64,000 nucleotides of DNA, from assembly GCA_018266055.1 (NCBI GenBank), contig JAFDYT010000008.1, positions 323,219 to 387,218 of the forward strand. Reading direction: 5' to 3'. The stretch comes from Bacteroidota bacterium (GTDB taxonomy: Bacteria; Bacteroidota; Bacteroidia; Cytophagales; Cyclobacteriaceae). Within the stretch, counting starts at the first letter, position 1; each line of letters begins with the position of its first letter. The notes below the pieces were generated by a model that searched no databases, was not told where the DNA came from, and saw nothing but the letters and a program-made list of their open reading frames with translations. Positions 43,768 through 52,703 of the stretch are shown one piece after another. The position numbers and the translations under genes are program-made.

Positions 43768-45464
43768 CCACACTCGACTGGCTTGTATTGTTTGGAACCA
43801 TTGTGGCCATTGTGCTTTACGGCACGTGGAAAACCCGCCATGAAAGTACCGCCGAAACATTTTTGAAAGGAGGGAACCAGCTCAAGTGGTGGATGATCGG
43901 TATCTCTATCATGGCGACGCAGGCCAGTGCGGTCACATTCATCAGCACACCAGGACAGGCGTTTGAAGATGGCATGCGTTTCATTCAATTTTATTTTGGA
44001 TTGCCTCTTGCCATGGTCATCATCTCGGTGACCATGTTGCCTATTTATTACAAGCTGAAGGTGTACACGGCATATGAGTACCTCGAAACACGTTTTGATT
44101 TGAAAACGCGGACGCTGGCAGCCATTTTGTTTTTAATGCTCCGCGGCTTGTCCGTGGGCATAACCTTATTTGCACCTTCGCTGGTGTTGAGTACGATTCT
44201 GGGGTGGGATAATTTCTTTACAACGCTTTTGATCGGAGCTGCTGTGATTGTGTATTCCGTTACTGGAGGATCAAGCGCCGTGAGCATAACGCAACGGTTG
44301 CAGATGGCGGTTATTTTAGGCGGAATGATCGTGGCCGGAGTGATGGCTTTTTCAATGCTACCCGAAAATGTTTCGTTCCCTACTGCAATGCGCACAGCAG
44401 GAGAGCTGGGTAAGTTGAATATCATCACTACCAATTTTAGTTTGAACGACCGGTTCAATATTTGGTCGGGATTGTTTGCTTCTACGTTTTTGTTTCTGTC
44501 GTATTTTGGTACGGACCAATCGCAGGTGGCACGCTACATTGGAGGTAAATCCCTTACGGAAAGCAGGATGGGTTTGATCTTTAATGGGTTGCTGAAAATC
44601 CCGATGCAGTTTTTGATTCTGTTTATTGGCGTGTTGGTCTTTCTGTTTTATCAGTTCAATCAGCCTCCTGTCTTTCATAACAAAGTTTTATTGAAGGAAG
44701 TGGTGAATGAATCGAATGCTACAGAATTTTCTGCACTAGAAAAGAAAGCAACTAACGTCTTTACAGAAAAGAAAGAGGCAGTTACTAATCTAGTGAAGGC
44801 CATTCAGCAAGATGACAAAGAAAATCTCAAAGCCGCTAAAGCAAATTATCAGTCGCTTAAGCAAGCAGAAGACAGTGTGCGCCTGCAGTATCGAATGAAA
44901 ATTGCGAAAGAGAAGGAGGTTCCGCTGAAGGCTGTAAAAGATACCGATTACGTTTTCCTCAATTTTGTGCTGACGAACTTACCGCACGGACTGATCGGGT
45001 TGTTGTTAGCCGTGATGTTTTCAGCAGCCATGTCGTCCATGGCAGGCGAGCTCAATGCTCTTGCTTCCACCACCCAAGTCGATATCTACCAGCGTGTCAT
45101 TCGAAAGAAGACTGGCGATAATAGTTTAACTTCTTCACGCTTGTTCACAGTACTATGGGCGTTTATCGCCATCGTGTTTGCGTGGCTTGCCAACTTTTCG
45201 GAGAACCTCATTCAATACGTGAATATTGTCGGCTCATTATTTTACGGCACCATTCTCGGCATTTTTCTGGTTGCTTTTTATCTCAAGCATGTAAAAAGCA
45301 ACGCCGTATTTTGGGCGGCGGTGATCGCCGAAGCCATTGTGCTCACCTGTTATTTCTATTTCTATCAGGAAATCGCCTTTCTCTATTACAACATCATTGG
45401 CTGTGTGGTAGTGGTAACACTAGCCCTCCTTTTTCAGGTTTTTGAAAAGAAGAACATAGCCTGA
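43764..45464 (+). CDS. Sodium/solute symporter (SSS family)
   Basis: The 566-residue transporter couples Na+ to uptake of a solute such as a sugar, sialic acid or amino acid. It has about 13 helices with the SSS core (GTWKTRHESTAETFLKGGNQLKWWMIGISIMATQASAVTFISTPG, helices TM1-2, and GTDQSQVARYIGGKSL, a conserved signature). Residues about 305-392 form an unusual hydrophilic, heptad-rich insert (KKATNVFTEKKEAVTNLVKA and onward) between helices, much longer than the usual loop. It is coupled by ATGA to the micro-membrane gene. With the PIG-L enzyme it probably handles an amino-sugar derivative. Confidence 0.9.
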   Translation: MTTLDWLVLFGTIVAIVLYGTWKTRHESTAETFLKGGNQLKWWMIGISIMATQASAVTFISTPGQAFEDGMRFIQFYFGLPLAMVIISVTMLPIYYKLKVYTAYEYLETRFDLKTRTLAAILFLMLRGLSVGITLFAPSLVLSTILGWDNFFTTLLIGAAVIVYSVTGGSSAVSITQRLQMAVILGGMIVAGVMAFSMLPENVSFPTAMRTAGELGKLNIITTNFSLNDRFNIWSGLFASTFLFLSYFGTDQSQVARYIGGKSLTESRMGLIFNGLLKIPMQFLILFIGVLVFLFYQFNQPPVFHNKVLLKEVVNESNATEFSALEKKATNVFTEKKEAVTNLVKAIQQDDKENLKAAKANYQSLKQAEDSVRLQYRMKIAKEKEVPLKAVKDTDYVFLNFVLTNLPHGLIGLLLAVMFSAAMSSMAGELNALASTTQVDIYQRVIRKKTGDNSLTSSRLFTVLWAFIAIVFAWLANFSENLIQYVNIVGSLFYGTILGIFLVAFYLKHVKSNAVFWAAVIAEAIVLTCYFYFYQEIAFLYYNIIGCVVVVTLALLFQVFEKKNIA

Positions 45465-45485
45465 ATTGCCCGCTGGCGAAGGGTT

Positions 45486-45503
45486 GTGTTCGCTGACGAA
45501 CAC
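45486..45503. promoter_or_regulatory. Short perfect hairpin upstream of the FtsX-type permease
   Basis: GTGTTCG, CTGA, CGAACAC: a 7+7 inverted repeat in the 132-base gap between symporter and permease. A near-direct repeat CGCTGGCGAA / CGCTGACGAA overlaps it. No T run follows, so it is not an obvious terminator. Nothing else is seen in this gap. Confidence 0.3.
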
Positions 45504-45596
45504 TCCACCATCGCAGACACCCGTAAATAAGCCTTCAGGTAGGAATTATTACTGGCACTGAAATTGACTTTTGGCTTGCGTTTAAAATCCTAAACC

Positions 45597-47987
45597 ATGC
45601 TCAAAAACAATTTGCGCGTTGCCTTGCGGAATATCTGGAAAAACGGCACCTCATCATTCATTAACATCTTCGGATTGTCAGTCGGGTTAACCTCCTGCTT
45701 GCTGATCGGTCTGTACATTCAACAAGAAGCCAGCTTTGATCAGTTTCAGCCAAAAGGAAAAAGGATTGCCCGTGTGATCATGGAATATTCCTTTAATGGA
45801 AGTCCGGAAAAGAATCGGGGAAACTGGACGAGCACAAAAGTGGCTCCTGTTTTCGCGCGCACCTTTCCGGAAGTTGAACTGTCCATTCGAATGACGATGC
45901 GCCAGCGCATTGTGCGCTACAACGACAAGCTGTTTACCGAGCGCAATTTTATGTATGCCGACTCTACCTTCTTCTCCATTTTTTCGAACGAGCTTCTACA
46001 AGGCAATGCTCAGAAAGCGCTGGAAGGCCCAAAGAAAGTGGTCATCACAGAGTCTGCGGCCAAACGTTTTTTTGGTACGGAGAACCCTATGAGCAAAATC
46101 TTATTGATAGGAGTTAGCGAAACTCCGTACGAGGTCACCGGTGTGATAAAGGATTATCCTGCCAACTCACAAATCAAATTCGATTTTTTGGCGTCGTTCT
46201 CTTCAATGGGTGTGAACCAGGAGCAGACCTATTTTGAAGCCAACTACACCACGTATCTTTTGCTAAAAGGTGAGAACGATCTGCCACAACTTCAATCCAA
46301 GATCACTCCGTTTATGAAAAAAGAAATGGAGGGCACCGGCGCCAACATCAACTTTATACTTGAGCCTTTTGATAAAATTCACTTGCATTCAGAATATGCC
46401 GGCTTTGTCCCGAACACTAGCATTACTTACTTGTACATCCTTTCAGGTGTGGCCGTGTTGATCCTTGTAATAGTTTGTTTCACGTACATCAACCTAAGCA
46501 CGGCCCGATCGATGGAGCGTGCCAAAGAAGTAGGAGTGCGCAAAGTAGTTGGCGCCAGCCGGAAGCAGCTTTTCTGGCAGTTTATGGGAGAATCATTTTT
46601 ACTTTTTCTAATTGCGATAACAATCAGTATTTGCGGAGTTACTTTGGCCCTTCCGTATTTCAACTTCCTTTCCGGACAGCAGTTGCAGTTGGAGAATCTT
46701 CTTACTTCATCGTTTCTACTTTTCTCACTTGGCGTTACGATTGGCGTGAGCCTATTGGCAGGAAGTTATCCGGCAATTATCCTTTCTGGATTTTTCCCTG
46801 CAAGAGTTTTGAAAGGAGTATTCAGAAACAGCACGACTGGTAAATGGGTGCAACAATCGCTCATTGTTTTTCAGTTTTCGATTTCAGTTTTCCTGATCGT
46901 GGCGACGCTCGTAATCCAGGGGCAGCTTTATTTTATTCAGAATAAGAAATTAGGCTACGACCGCAGTCACGTGTTGTCACTTCCATTAAATAATAAAGTG
47001 TACGAGAAACTTCCTGTGCTGAAGCAGGAATTTAAATCCAATGCAGAAGTATTGAATGTAGCACGATGCGTGAGCAACCCGGTGCAGATTGGCGGCGGCT
47101 ATAGCATTCGTTCTGCAACCATGTCTGAAAGCGAGCAATTCAGTATTACGGCTTCGCCTATCGATGAGGATTTTATCAAGACCACAGGATTGGAGATTGT
47201 TGCGGGCACTGACCTGATTGAACAGGATAGTAAGGACGTGACCAACGACGACCCCGTAAAGAATACATACCATTTTGTACTTAATGAAAGCGCTGCTGCG
47301 CTCCTGGGCTGGACTCCTGAAAAAGCGATTGGAAAGAAAATTTTCATGGACGTCCGCGCGGGATATGTAAAAGCCGTGGTGAAAGATTTTCACTTTCAAT
47401 CGATGCATCAGAAAATTAAGCCCCTGATTCTATTTACAGAAGCGGCAGACTACGGACAAGTGCTTGTAAAAATTTCTGGCAAGAATGTAACGGAGACACT
47501 CACGTTCATTGAAAGTAAATGGAAATCGCTGGTGCCTTCCATTCCTTTCGAATATCACTTCATTGATGATGATTATGAAAGCCTCTATCGCTCGGAGATG
47601 CAACTGGGCACAATCATGAATATTTTTTCCGGAGTGGCCATCTTGCTGGCGTGCCTTGGTTTGTTCGGCTTGTCGGCGTACACTATCCAACAACGCATCA
47701 AGGAAATTGGAATCCGAAAAATATTAGGCGCATCGTTGCCAAACATTGTGGCATTGTTGTCTGGAAATTTTGTTCGACTCGTATCTGCTGCAATTCTTAT
47801 TGCTTGCCCACTGGCGTACTGGATGATGAACAACTGGCTTCGGGACTTTGCTTACCGGATTGAGATTTCATTGTGGGTGTTTTTGGTGGCAGGATTCTCC
47901 GCCGTTGGCATTGCCCTACTGACAGTGAGTTCACTTACGTTGCGCGCTGCGCGGATGAACCCGGCTAAAACCTTAAAGACGGAGTAA
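45597..47987 (+). CDS. FtsX/MacB-type ABC transporter permease
   Basis: The 796-residue inner-membrane protein has two MacB_PCD-FtsX units. The first has TM1 at about 20-42 (FINIFGLSVGLTSCLLIGLYI), a periplasmic core, then helices near 275-300, 335-355 and 380-400. The second repeats this with ERAKEVGVRKVVGASR and RIKEIGIRKILGAS marking the FtsX domains, and ends LRAARMNPAKTLKTE. Such eight-helix permeases act as mechanotransmission or lipoprotein/peptide exporters with a LolD-like ATPase. No ATPase gene is next to it here, so it must share one or be an orphan. Confidence 0.88.
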   Translation: MLKNNLRVALRNIWKNGTSSFINIFGLSVGLTSCLLIGLYIQQEASFDQFQPKGKRIARVIMEYSFNGSPEKNRGNWTSTKVAPVFARTFPEVELSIRMTMRQRIVRYNDKLFTERNFMYADSTFFSIFSNELLQGNAQKALEGPKKVVITESAAKRFFGTENPMSKILLIGVSETPYEVTGVIKDYPANSQIKFDFLASFSSMGVNQEQTYFEANYTTYLLLKGENDLPQLQSKITPFMKKEMEGTGANINFILEPFDKIHLHSEYAGFVPNTSITYLYILSGVAVLILVIVCFTYINLSTARSMERAKEVGVRKVVGASRKQLFWQFMGESFLLFLIAITISICGVTLALPYFNFLSGQQLQLENLLTSSFLLFSLGVTIGVSLLAGSYPAIILSGFFPARVLKGVFRNSTTGKWVQQSLIVFQFSISVFLIVATLVIQGQLYFIQNKKLGYDRSHVLSLPLNNKVYEKLPVLKQEFKSNAEVLNVARCVSNPVQIGGGYSIRSATMSESEQFSITASPIDEDFIKTTGLEIVAGTDLIEQDSKDVTNDDPVKNTYHFVLNESAAALLGWTPEKAIGKKIFMDVRAGYVKAVVKDFHFQSMHQKIKPLILFTEAADYGQVLVKISGKNVTETLTFIESKWKSLVPSIPFEYHFIDDDYESLYRSEMQLGTIMNIFSGVAILLACLGLFGLSAYTIQQRIKEIGIRKILGASLPNIVALLSGNFVRLVSAAILIACPLAYWMMNNWLRDFAYRIEISLWVFLVAGFSAVGIALLTVSSLTLRAARMNPAKTLKTE

Positions 47988-47988
47988 C

Positions 47989-48210
47989 TCAGTTTACTTT
48001 GATGATGCGCACCGGGCACGCTTCAGCAGTTTCCTTCGATTTTTGAACGTGGTGTCTGGTGAGTTCTAGTACGTAAACGTCTTTCTTTTTGACAGCTCGA
48101 AGGAGTGTAGCCTTGCCATCTTTCTTCGACATGCGCCAGAGCTCCGGTTGTAATTCATAGCAGATGCCACAGCCGATGCATCTGTTTCGGTAGTGAATGA
48201 TGTTAGGCAT
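47989..48210 (-). CDS. Single-cluster [4Fe-4S] ferredoxin
   Basis: The 73-residue protein has Cys11-x2-Cys14-x2-Cys17 and Cys65-Pro, the ligands of one [4Fe-4S] cluster, in a thermophile-type single-cluster ferredoxin layout; the middle loop (PELWRMSKKDGKATLL) is typical. It is a small electron carrier. It overlaps the end of the U32 gene by 8 bases, so the two are one transcript and it probably supplies electrons to, or takes them from, that enzyme. It is convergent with the permease gene, with one base between stops. Confidence 0.9.
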   Translation of the reverse strand: MPNIIHYRNRCIGCGICYELQPELWRMSKKDGKATLLRAVKKKDVYVLELTRHHVQKSKETAEACPVRIIKVN

Positions 48211-49444
48211 CGATCGTGCTCACCACTTTGTAAATCTTATCGCGGCTGGTGACTTTAGCCGATACCGGCAAAGTAATTTTGTCTCCCTTTACGGCTTGCT
48301 CACTTTTTTCGCCATTCACCACGAGCGTTTCCAGTTTCTCTTTGGCCATCCCGATGTTAGCACCGCTAATCATCAGCGTGTCGCCGGCTTTGATACTTCC
48401 GGCTTCAATCAGAAATTCTCCGATTTTAATTTTTGAAAAATACTTGGTGCCTTTGCCGATATAAACCTTCTTTTCAGTCGCCACTGATCCCGACACTGGC
48501 GACCATTGGCCAAGTTTCTGGCCGAGGTAATAACCTTCCCAGAAGCCGCGGTTATACACGGTTGAAAGCTCCTTCATCCATCCGTCAATTTTCTCTTGTG
48601 AGAAGTTCTTTTTGGCGATGGAATCCAATGCTTCGCGATAGCATCGGGTGACGGTGTACACATAGTCCGCACCTTTGGTGCGGCCTTCGATCTTGAGCAC
48701 ATTCACGCCGCTGGCCAGCACCTGATCGAGGATAGGAAGTGTGCAGAGATCTTTTGGCGACATGATGTATTCGTGGTCGATCAAGAGTTCTTCTTTGGTT
48801 TCAGTATCGGTAACGGTGTAGGAGTGACGGCAATTCTGAACACAGGCACCGCGGTTGGCCGAAGCATTCTGCGAATGCAGACTCAGGTAGCATTTGCCTG
48901 AAATAGCCATGCACAACGCCCCGTGCACAAAAGCTTCAATCTTTAATAGTTCGCCGGAGTATCCTTTGATTTTCTTTTTCTTGATCTCTTTGGTAATGGC
49001 TTCGATCTGCTTTAAGGTTAGCTCGCGTGCCAGTACCACCACGTCGGCAAAGCGCGCGTAAAATCTGGCAGCTTCAATGTTGCTCACGTTCGATTGGGTG
49101 GAAATGTGCACTGCTATGTTCATCTGGTTGCACATTTCGATTACCGCGATGTCAGAGGCAATAACGGCATCGATTTTGTGTTTCTTCACTTCCTTCAAAA
49201 TACCACGCAGCAGTTGCATGTCGTGGTCATAGAGAATGGTATTTAACGTGAGATACGCTTTGATTTTTCCTTTGCGGCAGCGGCTGGCGATTTCTTTTAT
49301 GTCGCTCAATAAAAATGAGTTTACTGATCGGGCCCGCATGTTAAGCTGCTCCACGCCAAAATAAACGGCGTCGGCGCCGGCATTTATCGCGGCTGTCAAC
49401 GCATCGAAAGAACCGGCTGGGGCGAGCAATTCCACTTTTTCCAT
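48203..49444 (-). CDS. U32-family protein (TrhP/RlhA-like RNA hydroxylation factor)
   Basis: Once called collagenase-like peptidases, U32 proteins include TrhP (5-hydroxyuridine at tRNA U34) and RlhA (5-hydroxycytidine in 23S rRNA). The 413-residue protein has a TIM-barrel start (ELLAPAGSFDALTAAINAGADAVYFG) and the exact U32 signature at residues 170-188 with Cys178 and Cys185, followed by RGACVQNCRHSY (Cys201, Cys205); these four likely bind an Fe-S cluster. The length fits TrhP better than the longer RlhA. It overlaps the ferredoxin gene by 8 bases. Which RNA it acts on is not decided by sequence alone. Confidence 0.88.
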   Translation of the reverse strand: MEKVELLAPAGSFDALTAAINAGADAVYFGVEQLNMRARSVNSFLLSDIKEIASRCRKGKIKAYLTLNTILYDHDMQLLRGILKEVKKHKIDAVIASDIAVIEMCNQMNIAVHISTQSNVSNIEAARFYARFADVVVLARELTLKQIEAITKEIKKKKIKGYSGELLKIEAFVHGALCMAISGKCYLSLHSQNASANRGACVQNCRHSYTVTDTETKEELLIDHEYIMSPKDLCTLPILDQVLASGVNVLKIEGRTKGADYVYTVTRCYREALDSIAKKNFSQEKIDGWMKELSTVYNRGFWEGYYLGQKLGQWSPVSGSVATEKKVYIGKGTKYFSKIKIGEFLIEAGSIKAGDTLMISGANIGMAKEKLETLVVNGEKSEQAVKGDKITLPVSAKVTSRDKIYKVVSTIDA

Positions 49445-49504
49445 CTTGCAAAATTAAATAGAAATTTCAGATGACCTGAATTTAAATCTAAAGGTTGTAC
49501 CAAT

Positions 49505-49533
49505 AAAAGAGGCTGCCCTTTGGAGACAGCCTC
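49505..49533 (-). terminator. Rho-independent terminator after the DUF2911 gene
   Basis: On the minus strand a 7-bp stem GAGGCTG / CAGCCTC (49533-49527 and 49515-49509) with 11-base loop is followed by four T (49508-49505) and ATTG. It lies 24 bases after the DUF2911 stop and 61 bases before the next gene. Confidence 0.75.
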
Positions 49534-49556
49534 GTTTAGTAGATTCTGAGCTTCGA

Positions 49557-50405
49557 CTATTTCAAAGACTTTTGAAGGTCGTCGTTCATTTTCACATAAT
49601 CCATGTTCTTTTCTTTTTCTGCGGCTGCGCGGCTCACAGAGGAAGATTCCATTGCGCCTTTCTTGTCGCCAAGCGCTTTTTGAATTCTAGCTTTCAGCAA
49701 CCAAACCCAGTATGCGTCTTTGTTGGCATTGGCGGCAGCGGTTGCCCACTCCAGCGCTTGCTTGTTGTCTTTTCCGTTGTCGAAATAGTAGGCGGCAGCT
49801 TGATAGAACGTGCCGGCGCTTGAGCGTGTAGCATTGGCAATTGATTCAGTAACCTTTGCATCGAAGTCAACCGACACAGTGAATTTCACTGAGGTGTTTT
49901 CCCAGGCAATCTGAACTTTTGCTGACGTGTTGTTGTCAGCAATTTCCGCGATGTTAACAGTGAATGTCTCCACTTTGTCGGCCAGCTTTTCTGACTTCAC
50001 TTTGAATTTGGCAGCTTCTTTGGTAGCATCATAGTCAGCAGTGTTTCCGCCAAGGGTAAGATCTTTGTAAAGAGTGATAGTCCACTCAGTTGCGCCTGGC
50101 CATGAGAAGATCAGGTATTCGCCTTTAGGCACCGCTACACCTTCTACTTTCACATCGTCAGAGAAAGAAATTTTCGTTCCGGCATTGGCACCTGTTCTCC
50201 AGATCTTTCCGTAAGGCGTTAAGAAGGCATCGCCTTCACCGAAGATTTTTCTGCCTTTAGCACGTGGGCGTGAATAATCGATCTTCACGTCAGTAAGGCC
50301 AACGACAGAAGATACCGATGCTGCAGGACTTGGTGCCGGTGTTCTAAGCTGTGCTTGAGCGGCAACGCAAATCGCGAGGAGCAAAAAGGTTAGTATTTTT
50401 TTCAT
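49557..50405 (-). CDS. DUF2911 domain exported protein
   Basis: The 282-residue protein has a signal peptide ending VAAQAQ (about 19), then the DUF2911 domain (about 30-190: VKIDYSRPRAKGRKIFG, LTPYGKIWRTGANAGTKISFSDDVKVEG, PKGEYLIFSWPG, WTITLYKD), followed by a helical C-terminus with TPR-like repeats (QALEWATAAANANKDAYW, LLKARIQKALGDKKGAM). DUF2911 is very common in Bacteroidota and of unknown function; a periplasmic role is likely. It has a -7 element (50436-50443) and a strong terminator, so it is transcribed alone. Confidence 0.88.
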   Translation of the reverse strand: MKKILTFLLLAICVAAQAQLRTPAPSPAASVSSVVGLTDVKIDYSRPRAKGRKIFGEGDAFLTPYGKIWRTGANAGTKISFSDDVKVEGVAVPKGEYLIFSWPGATEWTITLYKDLTLGGNTADYDATKEAAKFKVKSEKLADKVETFTVNIAEIADNNTSAKVQIAWENTSVKFTVSVDFDAKVTESIANATRSSAGTFYQAAAYYFDNGKDNKQALEWATAAANANKDAYWVWLLKARIQKALGDKKGAMESSSVSRAAAEKEKNMDYVKMNDDLQKSLK

Positions 50406-50435
50406 AAAAGTTGTTGTTTTTGTTTAGTCTGTCCG

Positions 50436-50443
50436 CAAAAATA
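50436..50443 (-). promoter_or_regulatory. Candidate -7 element for the DUF2911 gene
   Basis: On the minus strand TATTTTTG matches TAnnTTTG exactly, 30 bases before the ATG. No TTTG lies at the expected distance; the nearest TTG is only 14 bases upstream. Confidence 0.4.
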
Positions 50444-50491
50444 AAATAGTTTAGCAGCAATTATACTTTTTAACATCACATTAACAATTTC

Positions 50492-51079
50492 ATGAAACTG
50501 GATCCTTCGTTTTACACCCGATCGAATGTGGTGGTGATCGCCAGGGAATTGTTGGGTAAGGTACTATCCACAAAAATTAATGGGTTGACAACCAGTGGAA
50601 TGATCGTGGAGACGGAGGCCTATTCTGAAAAAGAAAAGGGATGTCACGCCTATAAAGGAATGACTCAGCGAAACGCTGTAATGTATGACGATGGCGGAGT
50701 GGCCTATTTGTATCTTTGTTATGGAATTCATCAAATGGTAAACGTAGTGACCAATACAAAAGGAATTGCCGACGCTGTTTTGATCCGGGCGCTTGAGCCC
50801 ATGACGGGAATGGAAGTAATGATGGAGCGCATGAACGTGAGCCACGTGAAGAGGATTACCTCAGGGCCGGGCAAACTTACACGCGCTTTAGGGATTGATA
50901 AGTCGTTCAACGGAAAATCTCTTGCCGGAAAGGAATTATGGATTGAAGATTGCGGAATGAAAGTAAAACCCGCGGAGATTATAAAAAGCCCACGTATCGG
51001 CATCGATTATGCCGGAGACGATGCTTTGCTTCCGTGGCGATTTACGCTCAAAGGAAATGAATGGATCAGCAAAATGTAA
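50492..51079 (+). CDS. 3-methyladenine DNA glycosylase (AAG/MPG family)
   Basis: The 195-residue protein removes alkylated or deaminated purines from DNA. It has the AAG-family motifs LARELLGKVL, IVETEAYSEKEKGCHAYKG (catalytic Glu in ETEAY), RNAVMYDDGGVAYLYLCYGIHQMVNVVT (conserved Tyr/His region that inserts into DNA), VLIRALEPMTGM, and SGPGKLTRALGI. Length and motifs fit. The next gene starts 6 bases later and encodes an envelope protein, so the co-transcription is probably not functional. Confidence 0.92.
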   Translation: MKLDPSFYTRSNVVVIARELLGKVLSTKINGLTTSGMIVETEAYSEKEKGCHAYKGMTQRNAVMYDDGGVAYLYLCYGIHQMVNVVTNTKGIADAVLIRALEPMTGMEVMMERMNVSHVKRITSGPGKLTRALGIDKSFNGKSLAGKELWIEDCGMKVKPAEIIKSPRIGIDYAGDDALLPWRFTLKGNEWISKM

Positions 51080-51085
51080 AACCGT

Positions 51086-52633
51086 ATGAAATGTAAACTT
51101 CTAATACTAGCTGGTTTTATTTTTTGTTGCGCTAGCAGCTTTGCCCAAAGTATTGTCTCGGCTCCGTTCAAGACGGTCAATTCAAAATGGAATGAAATGG
51201 CGCCAGTGCTTTCGCCAGATGGAAAGGCGCTTTACTTTACGATCGCCAAGCATCCGCAAAACATAGGCGGTGAAAAAGATCCCGGCGACATTTGGGTGTC
51301 GCTTTGGATCGGCGGTGTATGGACTACACCAAAGCACGGCGGCACTGCGATCAACGACGCAGAATTCAATGCTGTGGCAGGCTTTAGCGCCGATGGTTCG
51401 CAGTTGTTTTTGTTGGGCCATTATGGCAAGAATGGAAACTCAGCCACAACCCAGGGAATTTCTGTTTCACGCAAAGTGAACATGGATTGGTCAACACCTG
51501 AAAATATTACGATCCCTTATTTTTTAAACCGGTCGAAAGACTTTTCCGGAATGATCAACGACGAGGGGACTGTGTTTGTCTTCAGCGCAGACTCGTACGA
51601 TACCAAAGGTGTGGAAGACATTTATGTCTCTCTGAAAAAAGATAATCAATGGACCGAGCCGATCAATCTTGGATCACAAATCAATACGCCTTCGCAGGAA
51701 TGGTCGCCGTCGCTTAGTGCCGATGGAAAGCTGCTGTACTTTTCGTCGAATGGCAGGAAAGGGCTTGGCGGCTTTGACGTGTATGTAGCTGGTCGGCTTG
51801 ATGATAGTTGGAGATTGTGGTCGGCTCCTGTGGCAGTGTCGAATGTAAACTCTGACGGACGTGAATTGTTTTACCGACAGTTTAAATCCATGTCGCTATT
51901 TACCACTACGCGCAACAGCGATGGCTATGGCGACATACGGGGCGTTGTAGATTCGATGTATCGTCAGCCTGCCGATACGGTGATTAAGATTTTGGAAGTG
52001 AAGTACGATATTAATTCTCCGAAGAGCAAGACCGTCGTGGTGTCGGGAAGAGTTACGCATTCCAAATCAGGAGCAGGAATCAAAGCGAAGCTCTCGTTCA
52101 AATCAGATACGACGATAAACCTGATCACAGCACCCGACGGCCGATATAAAATTTCTATTCCTTCCACTAAAATTTACAACATCGAAGTGCAGGCGGCGGG
52201 CTTTGTTAACCTTTCAGAGCGGCTCGACATTCACACCTTCGAGTTGAAAACGCTGGAAATGAATTTCAAACTTCAGCCCATCGAAGTAGGAGCGGTGGTC
52301 AACCTAAAGAATATTTTGTTTTACATGGGCACTACCAATCTTCTCGAAGAATCTTATCCGGAGTTGGACGTAGTGGTTGCCTTCCTTAATCAAAACCCCA
52401 AAGTAGAAATTGAATTGGAAGGCCACACCGACAATCGCGGTGACGCGAAAAAAAACCTCGTTCTGTCACAGCAACGCGTGGATAAAATAAAATCTTATCT
52501 CGTTTCGAAAGGCATAAATCATCGAAGAATAAAAGGAAAAGGCTTTGGCGGCACGCGGCCAATTGCTAGTAGCGACAGCGAAGATGCCCGCAAACTCAAC
52601 CGTCGTGTAGAGTTTATCATCGTGAAAGATTAA
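51086..52633 (+). CDS. Beta-propeller / CRD / OmpA-domain outer-membrane protein, paralogue of 4405-6471
   Basis: The 515-residue protein has a signal peptide ending SSFAQS (about 21), PD40 propeller blades (VLSPDGKALYFTIAKHP, SLSADGKLLYFSSNGRKGLGGFDVYVAG) to about 285, one carboxypeptidase-regulatory-like repeat (about 310-400) and an OmpA domain (LEGHTDNRGDAKKN, KGFGGTRPIAS, NRRVEFIIV). It shares order and several blocks with the gene at 4405, which has three CRD repeats instead of one. It is followed by a lipoprotein gene (70 bases) and the barrel-CHAT-barrel genes, so it may belong to one outer-membrane unit with them. Confidence 0.85.
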   Translation: MKCKLLILAGFIFCCASSFAQSIVSAPFKTVNSKWNEMAPVLSPDGKALYFTIAKHPQNIGGEKDPGDIWVSLWIGGVWTTPKHGGTAINDAEFNAVAGFSADGSQLFLLGHYGKNGNSATTQGISVSRKVNMDWSTPENITIPYFLNRSKDFSGMINDEGTVFVFSADSYDTKGVEDIYVSLKKDNQWTEPINLGSQINTPSQEWSPSLSADGKLLYFSSNGRKGLGGFDVYVAGRLDDSWRLWSAPVAVSNVNSDGRELFYRQFKSMSLFTTTRNSDGYGDIRGVVDSMYRQPADTVIKILEVKYDINSPKSKTVVVSGRVTHSKSGAGIKAKLSFKSDTTINLITAPDGRYKISIPSTKIYNIEVQAAGFVNLSERLDIHTFELKTLEMNFKLQPIEVGAVVNLKNILFYMGTTNLLEESYPELDVVVAFLNQNPKVEIELEGHTDNRGDAKKNLVLSQQRVDKIKSYLVSKGINHRRIKGKGFGGTRPIASSDSEDARKLNRRVEFIIVKD

Positions 52634-52703
52634 TATTTCCGGCCCAAGAGCTCAATGGTACCAAATGTTTTAACTAAATTTCATCAACGGCTTTGTCAAG
52701 TTG

